This document shows, one piece after another, positions 44,068 to 50,490 of a stretch of 50,490 nucleotides of DNA. Position 1 is the stretch's first letter. Each line of letters opens with the position of its first letter. This DNA comes from Chara braunii (Eukaryota > Streptophyta > Charophyceae > Charales > Characeae). The stretch is from NCBI GenBank assembly GCA_003427395.1, contig BFEA01000057.1, positions 1,071,518 to 1,122,007 of the forward strand, read 5' to 3'. The position numbers were made by a program, and so were the translations under genes. The notes below the pieces were generated by a model that was not told where the DNA came from, ran no database searches, and saw only the letters and a program-made list of their open reading frames with translations.

Positions 44068-44140
44068 GCTCCCTCCAGGCATTGAACCTGCAACCTGCTG
44101 ATTAAAAATCAGAATGCTTACCACAAGGCAAAGAGAGACA
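44068..44140 (-). tRNA. tRNA-Lys(UUU)-like sequence, pseudogene or SINE head
   Basis: The minus strand has an A-box-like GCCTTGTGGTAAGC (44129-44116). An anticodon stem-loop follows, CTGA-TTTTTAA-TCAG, which would present UUU. It is followed by a perfect B box GGTTCAATGCC (44088-44078) in a mostly paired T arm (GCAGG/CCTGG). The acceptor stem pairs poorly and there is one anticodon-stem mismatch, so a functional tRNA is unlikely. A pol III-promoted SINE head fits equally well. Confidence 0.4.
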
Positions 44141-44184
44141 GAGAACCTTACTGTTTCCTTGGCTCTCTCTTCACCTCCTTGTCG

Positions 44185-44206
44185 TTCTCTCTCTCTCTCT
44201 CTCTCG

Positions 44207-44270
<64 letters not shown>
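44185..44270 (+). repeat. (CT)n then (GT)n microsatellite
   Basis: A CT run (about 44185-44205) is followed by an almost pure GT run (about 44211-44264). It lies just before the rpoC2 fragment. Confidence 0.95.
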
Positions 44271-44289
44271 CTGTGTGCCTGACGAATTA

Positions 44290-44465
44290 AGCTCGAAGAG
44301 TTAATTGAGTTCCGGGTTCTCCAATGGATTGTGCAGCAATTATGCCTACTGCTTCACCAACTTCAATTAAATTTCGATAGCCAATAGACCACCCATAGCA
44401 CATTTGACATATCCATCGTGTCCTTTCACATGTTAAAGGGGACCTTACCCAAATTGATTGTAACT
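44290..44465 (-). pseudogene. rpoC2: Plastid rpoC2 fragment (nuclear plastid insertion)
   Basis: The minus strand translates to [20 protein letters not shown], then [20 protein letters not shown] and [17 protein letters not shown]. This is the highly conserved zinc-ribbon and trigger-proximal part of the chloroplast RNA polymerase beta'' subunit. It is uninterrupted over about 58 codons and then ends abruptly where TFHTGG would follow. The flanks are microsatellite and a duplicated nuclear segment, so this is a short insertion of plastid DNA, not plastid genome. Confidence 0.88.
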
Positions 44466-44482
44466 TGGAAGAAAGTAATCGA

Positions 44483-44523
44483 GGGACAGGAAGAGGCTGA
44501 AGGTGTGAGAGCAAAGGAAAGCA
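44483..44523 (+). repeat. Repeated segment, copy 2 (partner at 43920)
   Basis: Diverged direct copy of 43920-43960, directly adjoining the rpoC2 fragment. It may reflect duplication during repair or two copies of one short retroelement. Confidence 0.8.
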
Positions 44524-46406
44524 TAGCGCATGAGTCACGCAATGGAAAACAACCATGAAGTAAACAAGCAACAGAAAATGATTCAGCGGGCCAGCAAATA
44601 CAAAAAAGGAGGTTTTTTTTCCCCCCTTAAGAAAGGAGAGGGTTGTCAAAGTGATGATCAGGAGGCATACCGTAATTCCTGATAAGATATGCTCTCATTT
44701 TTTTTTTACGGGAAGCATCACAAAAGCTCTGAGCTAGAATTCAACCATCAGGAGCAGAAGGTTGTGAAACTGAGTACTCAAAGTGAGCTGCAAGAAAAAA
44801 CTAAAAAACACAGAAAACAAAGCCCATGGCGCCCTGCTTATGGATGGCACAGATGGCCTCTCATAGTTCTGTTAGAACTCAATTGGTACAAGGCTAGCCT
44901 AATTTTGGCCTCCACGGGGTTTTTGATTGTTACAACATGCCCCATGCACGTGGACGGTGACGAAAAAATTACACCCGCATAGACCCCTCTACATGGACGT
45001 CCCTAAAGTCTGCATACGCATTCGCAGATTAGGTGCAAACACAAACCGACTGTAACTGCAATGAACCCAGTCAGGAGAGAAGCTCATCAATGTCTCAGCG
45101 CGGTCTCAATGTCTCCAAATAATCGCATACATCATCAAGTAGCCCAATGTCTGGTCACCAGAGAAGAAGATGGAGGGAGGGAGATGAAACTGCAAGGGTG
45201 GAAAAGAAACTATCCATCAGCGAAGCAGATAGAACTCCCTCAGCTTCCCTCTTCTTCTTCGGGCATCTTCCCTCACCACATCAGCAGACAGTCTCCTCTG
45301 ACGCAATCTGACAAAGAGCAGATCTCATTGTAGTGCTTGTCAGCGCAGATAGTTCGTGAAGACAAACAGCAGTGCGCAATGTAGACACGTCATCAACAAG
45401 TAAGCTTCCCTTCAATCAACCAATCTCACAGCCATGATCCTCCTCCTCCTCGCCAATCCCCAATCAATGCTGTAGACAGTATGGCCAATGCCACGTCAGC
45501 ATAGTCTCGGTAGCAGACAGAGTGGCCAGCACCACGTCAGCATAATCTCTGATCCAGCTGGCGCCAAGATAGAGGTAGTGCCAGCATCAAGTAAACACAT
45601 AGCAGTCTCGCATCATCATCCAATGTCAAGCCAGCGCAGAGCCAGCGTTGTGCCAGCGCAGAGCTAGTGCTCAGCCAGCGGCGACCAGCAAGTGCAGGAC
45701 TGAATGACGGTCAGAAAGGCTGGGTCAACATATAGTGTTGACTCGACTTGTCCAGCCTCTGGTCTCGCAGGTACGGCAGCCCGGATTGATCCGTGGTTGA
45801 CGGCCTGGATTTCATACAGTTGCAGATTCCCATTTGGAGTGAATCCTTGACTTATCCTGCAAACAACCAAATGTGTGTCTGGTCTGTGGTCTGGGCTGGG
45901 ACCGTGTAGACTCGTGAGCCTGAATTTCCGAGCTGCTGTTGAACTTTGACTTTCCACGGTCAACTGTCACACGCAGGGCCTCTGGGACCCATGTTTAGTC
46001 CGTGCTTTGTGCACCCACAGCAGCAGGCCTTATATCAGGCAACTTTCTATGACTTGGGTGTGGCCTTTGGCCCCTGTTACGCCCCTAAGGCCCAAGTGTC
46101 GACGTGTGGCTCAAGACTGTTACATATTGTACGTCGAGTTATTGCATTCCATCGGGCCCAATTTCGAGTTCCATCGCAGAAACTATTACTTTTTTGGCTC
46201 CTTCTCTTAACTCACATCCATATGTAGCGACAATATCAGTTGCAGTAGGTAGATATTCTTATTAGAAAACCATCTTGCTTTTGTGAGAGGCTGTGATTTG
46301 AAATTTACCTTATATTACTTTTGTGGTCTTCCTTTGCTACATGTAGAGAAATGTCCATGTTCTATGATTCGTTCAACTTCATAGCCTCCATTCATAGAGG
46401 GAGGAA
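44524..46406. other. Unassigned sequence with CCAGC-rich repeats
   Basis: A unit around GGCCA..GCCACGTCAGCAT.. (45481-45550) is duplicated, and GCCAGCGCAGAGC recurs at about 45635-45670. The frame 44689-44982 is not recognised. I see no gene. Confidence 0.4.
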
Positions 46407-47400
46407 TCATATGGAGGGCCGATTAGGAAACTCGTGGCCTTCGACATAGGGTAGCATTTTGGAAGCGTGAAAGACGGGATATGTCTTGAGGTGAGGGGGT
46501 ACATCAATTCTATAGGAAGGTCCATCTGTGTACCCAATCACCATGAGAACTTCCCAAGGTCCGTAATAGACAAGCAGCAATTTTTGTGACACATTTTCTT
46601 CCAAGGAAAATTCTTTAGACTTTACCATACTAGGTCCCCTTCTTGGAACTGTGATGGATAACGATGCTTATTAGCCTGTTCAATCATCTGTAGTTGGGAA
46701 ATCTGAATATTTTTTGTTACCTTCAGTATATCTTGTTCGTACAGAATTCAAATTCTCGTGTTCCCGGTGGTAGCCATTGGACTTGGTCCCTGGTCAAAGC
46801 ATCAATGGGACGTCTCAACTTCTAACCTTTATGTAGTGTGTTAGATGTTCATCCTGTTACTGTGTGAACACTGTTGTTGTATGCACTTGCCATCTTTGGC
46901 AAGTCCAATCTGATCTGGCCGTACATACATTCGCAAAAGTTGCTCGCATAGTCGGTTCATTTGCTCAGTTTGGCCATTCTTTTCAGGGTGTCTACCTGAT
47001 GACATGATCAATTGAGTGCCATATGCTTCCATCAATTTTTGCCACTGTTGGCCAGTGAACCGTACATCCCGATCAGAGACGATGGTTTTCAGAAATCCAT
47101 ATCCGAAAACCCATCGCATCCGGAACTTCTGAATTACGAGTTTCGTTCTAGCTTCGGGTGATAAAGGAACGAACATTTAAAAAATCTATCGGCAATGACC
47201 ATTACCTGACTGTTCCCACTCCGACTTTTGGTGAGACTCATAAACTCAACCGAAATAGACTCACCTGGTTCACTTGGAATAGGTAATGGTCGCCGCAGTC
47301 CCAATGGATTCTCATCAGAGCGCTTGTTCCTCTGGCAAACAAGACAAGTTCGCACATAGGTTAGCACATCCTCTTTCATTCCTTTCTATTCGAAGAGTTC
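46407..47400 (-). pseudogene. Ty3/gypsy element 1: integrase
   Basis: The finger tail (DVLTYVRTCLVCQRNK) comes first, then the catalytic core start (GESISVEFMSLTKSRSGNSQ). Core segments SDRDVRFTGQQW and GRHPEKNGQTEQMNRL follow, then the C-terminal domain (KLLLVYYGPWEVL, IDVPPHLKTYPVFHASKMLP). The second Asp and the final Glu of the D,D-E triad are visible, but the first Asp position reads Glu (VEFM). Frames break between 47134 and 47176 and again at 46629-46840. No LTR was delimited downstream. Confidence 0.85.
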
Positions 47401-47602
47401 TCTGACATTAGTAAACGTCTTCTTAAATCTGAAGTAACTTTCAGTATCAGGACATTCCTCAATAACCAAAATTTTAATATCTTCTCTATGTGGAATGCAA
47501 ATTATGTCTTTTGGTTTTGTCAATAAAGAAGAATAAACCATGAGTCATTCGATATTCGAGCAAGAGTTCATGATTTTTTTGTAGGGTTTGAATGATAGGA
47601 CT

Positions 47603-48044
47603 TCATATAAGATCCCTAGTATACCGTTGTCGGACTTTATCCTTCAAATTTGTCCCGATGTCAAGGTAGGAAATAAAGGTACCAAAGAAATCGAAACGTC
47701 GGGACAAAGCATCAGCAACCACGTTGGACTTACCCGTAATGGTTTTCAATTCAAAATCAAATGTATCGATAAATGCCAACCATCTCACTAACTGGTCGGA
47801 AAGTCGAGGTTGCGTCTTAATCCATTTCAGGGTTGAATGATCAAAATAAACCATGAAATGTCTTCCAAGCAAGTAGTATTTCCACGTGTCCATGCTTCCA
47901 TGAAGGCATAAAGTTCCCTTTCGTAGGTGGAGTTAGCTACCTTATCAGATGAAGACATTTAGACATAAGCTCTATTAGGTCTGTATCCCTTCTCATCATC
48001 CTGCTGTAGCACAACCCCAATCCCAAACTGATTGGCACCATTTG
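47603..48044 (-). pseudogene. Ty3/gypsy element 1: RNase H
   Basis: The frame 47893-47603 reads KYYLLGRHFMVYFDHSTLKW and VRWLAFIDTFDFELKTITGK then SNVVADALSRR, the C-terminal half of a Ty3/gypsy RNase H with the conserved VADALSR motif. The N-terminal half (to 48044) is frame-broken. Confidence 0.82.
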
Positions 48045-48989
48045 TCAAATAAAAGGGAGTGGTGGGTTAGCAATCTTTAAAACAGGGTGGTAAGTTAGCG
48101 TATGCTTCAATTTCTTGAACGCAGACTCACAATCTTTATCCCATAACCAAGGTTTCTGTTTCTTCAACAATCTTTTCATACGTGCAACTATAAGGGAGAA
48201 GTTCCTCACAAACTTCCTAATCCTAGGAAGGATCGCAATTCCATGACAGTCTTTGAGTTTGGGCAAATCTCTGATTGTTGTAATTATTTCTTCTGGCCTT
48301 AGTCCTTCTTCATTTACTATGTGCCCAAGATACAATACCTCAAACTTAGCAAATTCTGATTTCTTAGGATTTAACTTGTAGTTTCCTTCTCTTAATTTTT
48401 CTAGAACCATTCGTAGGTGTTTCTCATGGTCTTCCAACGTCTTGCTGTAGCCGAGGATATCGTTGAGATACACCACTACAGATTGATCTGGCCACTGTCG
48501 AAACAATTCATTCATTGACCTTTGAAAAGTCGCAGGTGAATTAGTCAATCCGAAAGGCATAACCACAAGCTCATAGTGTTCATACCTGGTTCGGAAGGCG
48601 CTCTTGCGTTGATTTAGGTGTCACCTCAATCTACTGGTATCCTGACTCCAAATCAATTTTTATGGAATACTTGCACCTCTGCAGCTGGTCAAGTAACTTG
48701 TTAATGCGAGGAAGGGGTTCTGCATTCTTTATAGTTACATAATTCAATCCTCGGTAGTCAATACATAGCCTAAGTTCTCCTTCCTTTTGGACACGAATAA
48801 GACAAGGGCCACCATAGGGAGAGGAACTTGGTCGAATCCATCCTTTTTCTATACGTTCTTATAGTTGTTTTTTCAACTCTTCTAATTCCTTGGGGACATT
48901 CGGTAGTTCGGTCCTTTGGGCATCTTACTTTCGGGAATGATTTCGGTGGTGTGCTTTATAGCACGGTCGCATACTCTCATTGGTTCAGT
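48045..48989 (-). pseudogene. Ty3/gypsy element 1: reverse transcriptase
   Basis: Upstream remnants (48830-48567) read RPSSSPYGGPCLIRVQKEGE, LRLCIDYRGLNYVT and SIKIDLESGYQ followed by a stop. The frame 48566-48045 continues MPFGLTNSPATFQRSMNELF, the catalytic box VVYLNDILGYSKT, HLRMVLEKLREGNYKLNPKK and VLYLGHIVNEEGL. The catalytic box is YLND where Y-x-D-D is required, which alone would abolish polymerase activity. The thumb ends in the WLWDKDCESAFKKLK block. Domain order and strand match the integrase and RNase H downstream. Confidence 0.88.
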
Positions 48990-49757
48990 CTACAAGTCCT
49001 TACATTTATTGAGTAGTATATCAATAAAAGGTGGATAGGACGAAAAACATTCACCTTCTACTCGTTTGATGAGTATCATTATTACATTCTGTGCCAACTT
49101 TTTCTTTGTGACAATACTTCGAAAGGCAGGTAGACTCATGCAACAGAAAGACAATGACGAGTCATAACTAGACTTGTGAAATAGTTTATTTGATTTCATT
49201 TTAAAATTTCCATCCTTTAATTTAACAATCTTGTCTTTCAACTTCACTTCTCGGTCAGCTTCCTTGTGCCAATCCATTCCCAGAATCATATCAAAAGGCC
49301 AATTTTTTTCTACGAGGAAGGTTACTTCATGCAATATTTTTTTTCTTTCCTTAGTTATAAAATAACAATTCACACAATCAACAAATTGAGAGATAGTGAT
49401 CGTGCTGTTATCTGCAAGCATAGTATTCTTTTTCCTTCCTTAGTTCTGAAATAACACTTTACACGATCAACAAACTGGGAGATAGTGATCGTGCTCTTAT
49501 CTGCAAGCGTGGATGTGATAGGTCTCGAAAGGTCCTGCACTTTCATTCCCAGATGCAACTTACCAATTGCCTTTTCTGAGGACCGCGTACGCCCAAGATC
49601 TAACAATGCACTCATGCGGGTGTGTGCAATCTCTACGTCTGTGATCATTAGTTCACCCTTAGACGCAATTTTCTTAGCCCATGAACTTCTTAATGCTACG
49701 AGTTCGCAACCAAGTTCATCAAGGGAATCACCCACCATGACAAAACACAAGACTTTA
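48990..49757 (-). pseudogene. Ty3/gypsy element 1: aspartic protease with internal duplication
   Basis: Two overlapping frames carry the protease. The upstream one (49750-49370) has MSALLDLGRTRSSEKAIGKL, in which the active-site D-S/T-G reads D-L-G. The downstream one (49421-48990) has FLVEKNWPFDMILGMDWHKE, the normal C-terminal block. They are joined through a duplicated 89-bp piece encoding STITISQFVD twice. Confidence 0.8.
49337..49514 (-). repeat. 89-bp tandem duplication in the protease
   Basis: AGATAGTGATCGTGCT occurs at 49391 and 49480, with matching flanks (TTCCTTAGTT... upstream and TTATCTGCAAGC downstream). The length is not a multiple of three, so it shifts the frame and breaks the protease. 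Confidence 0.85.
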
Positions 49758-50245
49758 TCAAGATGCTCTGGGCGACAGACCGAAGAAGAACCATCCTCTG
49801 CCTTGCGAGTCGGGGGGGTTAAAAGGGGTTGTAGGTGCCTTACCTATGACTAAACCCTCCAACTTAGTAGGAGAAGATGCTACTCCTACTAGCTGCTCCC
49901 TTTTGGGTTCTAGATGAGGGGCCATCATGCAATTATGCGTCCCACAGTGCCGCACTTCAAGCACTACATGTTATCCATCCGTTCTTGTCATTCCTTCTGG
50001 TTGTGGCTCATCTTCTCCCGAGGCCGACCAAACGCAATGCCAAGATGCTATGGGAAGGAGTGTGGCCTCCTCTTCCTATATCCACCTCGGTTGGTCCGAC
50101 CCTTGTTGGCCACTATGGCGGTGACGTCACCCTTTCCAAACTCACCACCACTACTTGCCTCGCCCCCTGCCTCTTTGAGGGACAATCTCTTAACAGTCTC
50201 ATCGTCGAAGGTGACGAGAGTGTGGCTGTTACATCTTCGACACAC
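49758..50245 (-). pseudogene. Ty3/gypsy element 1: gag C-terminus with decayed zinc knuckle
   Basis: The minus strand shows a Gly/Lys/Arg-rich stretch (VANKGRTNRGGYRKRR) and then CLKCGTVGRIIAWW. This has the first two Cys of a CCHC knuckle but no His or last Cys. A Pro-rich spacer follows into the protease. Several stops are present. The capsid part would lie further upstream, where instead the hairpin string (50247-50483) and the window edge are found. Confidence 0.55.
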
Positions 50246-50246
50246 A

Positions 50247-50483
50247 CGGGTCCTATCGGACCCGACTTAGGGCCGGAGGGACACACCAGGGCCTAAAGGT
50301 CTGACCTTTTGGGGTTACAGGCCCTAAAGGCCTGATTTTGGACCAGCACCCATCGGGTAGGCCCAAACGACACTTCGTTTGGGCCTGGCGGCGCTCTTGA
50401 AGCTGCCGCCCGCCGATTGAGGCTGAACCGTCCATCTGGACGGTCCAGGGTCTGGCCTGGCCTCGCAGCATTGAGGCCAGACC
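50247..50483. repeat. String of seven consecutive hairpins
   Basis: H1 is CGGGTCC-tatc-GGACCCG (50247-50264). H2 is AAAGGT-ctg-ACCTTT (50295-50309). H3 is CAGGCC-ctaaa-GGCCTG (50318-50334). H4 is AGGCCCAAACGA-cact-TCGTTTGGGCCT (50359-50386). H5 is GGCGGCGCT with AGC.GCCGCC (50387-50410). H6 is ACCGTCC-atct-GGACGGT (50427-50444). H7 is GGTCTGGCCT with AGGCCAGACC (50449-50483). Stems are 6-12 bp and mostly perfect, and the stem sequences are mostly unrelated; H2 and H3 look like diverged duplicates. The array reaches the window edge. Confidence 0.88.
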
Positions 50484-50490
50484 ATTGCCT

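Noticed and set aside
44290-44465. Window being plastid or mitochondrial DNA
   Set aside because: The organelle-like pieces are under 200 bases each and are embedded in nuclear retroelements, microsatellites and rRNA pseudogene sequence.
46200-46406. LTR of Ty3/gypsy element 1
   Set aside because: No second copy of any flanking sequence is present in the window, so an LTR cannot be delimited.

Overview
The window is repeat-dense nuclear DNA of a large-genome eukaryote in the green lineage (streptophyte; a Chara-like charophyte is my guess, inferred only). The reasons are two L1-type LINEs, two decayed Ty3/gypsy elements, a large-subunit rRNA pseudogene, and short fragments that read as plastid rpoC2, mitochondrial rps14 and possibly a plastid AAA+ ATPase embedded in nuclear repeats. 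There are three N gaps or ambiguous zones. No spliced host gene can be called with confidence.

Layout. 1-6,095 is a minus-strand LINE (LINE A) split in two by a 2.5 kb insertion (1,129-3,645). The insertion has an 11-bp target-site duplication, an A-rich 3' tail and its own 381-codon, Asn-rich repeat ORF. 6,154-12,605 is a nearly complete second minus-strand LINE (LINE B): ORF1 with a CCHC knuckle, then endonuclease, reverse transcriptase and a C-terminal zinc finger. Its 5' flank holds a 22-nt exact U2 snRNA piece. 13,485-15,780 has no recognisable gene. 15,781-17,396 holds direct repeats, a 91-bp minisatellite (gapped) and a 487-bp repeat whose second copy is at 39,706. 17,397-28,000 is mostly non-coding but rich in inverted repeats. 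It includes a dozen hairpins sharing a TAAGTT loop whose closing base pairs covary (21,817-22,747), a 74-bp triplet with compensating hairpins, two TATA-like promoters and a small RGG-rich ORF.

27,703-33,647 is a minus-strand Ty3/gypsy relic (gag, protease, duplicated RT, RNase H, integrase). Its integrase is broken by a roughly 150-bp mitochondrial rps14 fragment. 34,270-35,880 holds an unidentified broken ORF and a gapped 202-bp tandem array. 36,000-41,600 is mostly unassigned sequence with repeats and an AAA+ Walker-B fragment. 41,655-42,988 is a 26S rRNA pseudogene on the minus strand. 43,900-44,530 is a mosaic of a repeated segment, a tRNA-Lys-like sequence, microsatellites and an rpoC2 fragment. 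46,407-50,245 is a second minus-strand Ty3/gypsy relic with substitutions in several catalytic motifs. The last 240 bases carry seven consecutive near-perfect hairpins.

Nothing here works as an operon or pathway. The biology is that of mobile elements, their nesting and decay, organelle and rRNA fragments captured in them, and an unusual class of hairpin-forming repeats. The three observations I rate highest are the covarying TAAGTT hairpin array, the tailed retroposed insertion with an open ORF, and the hairpin string at the right edge.
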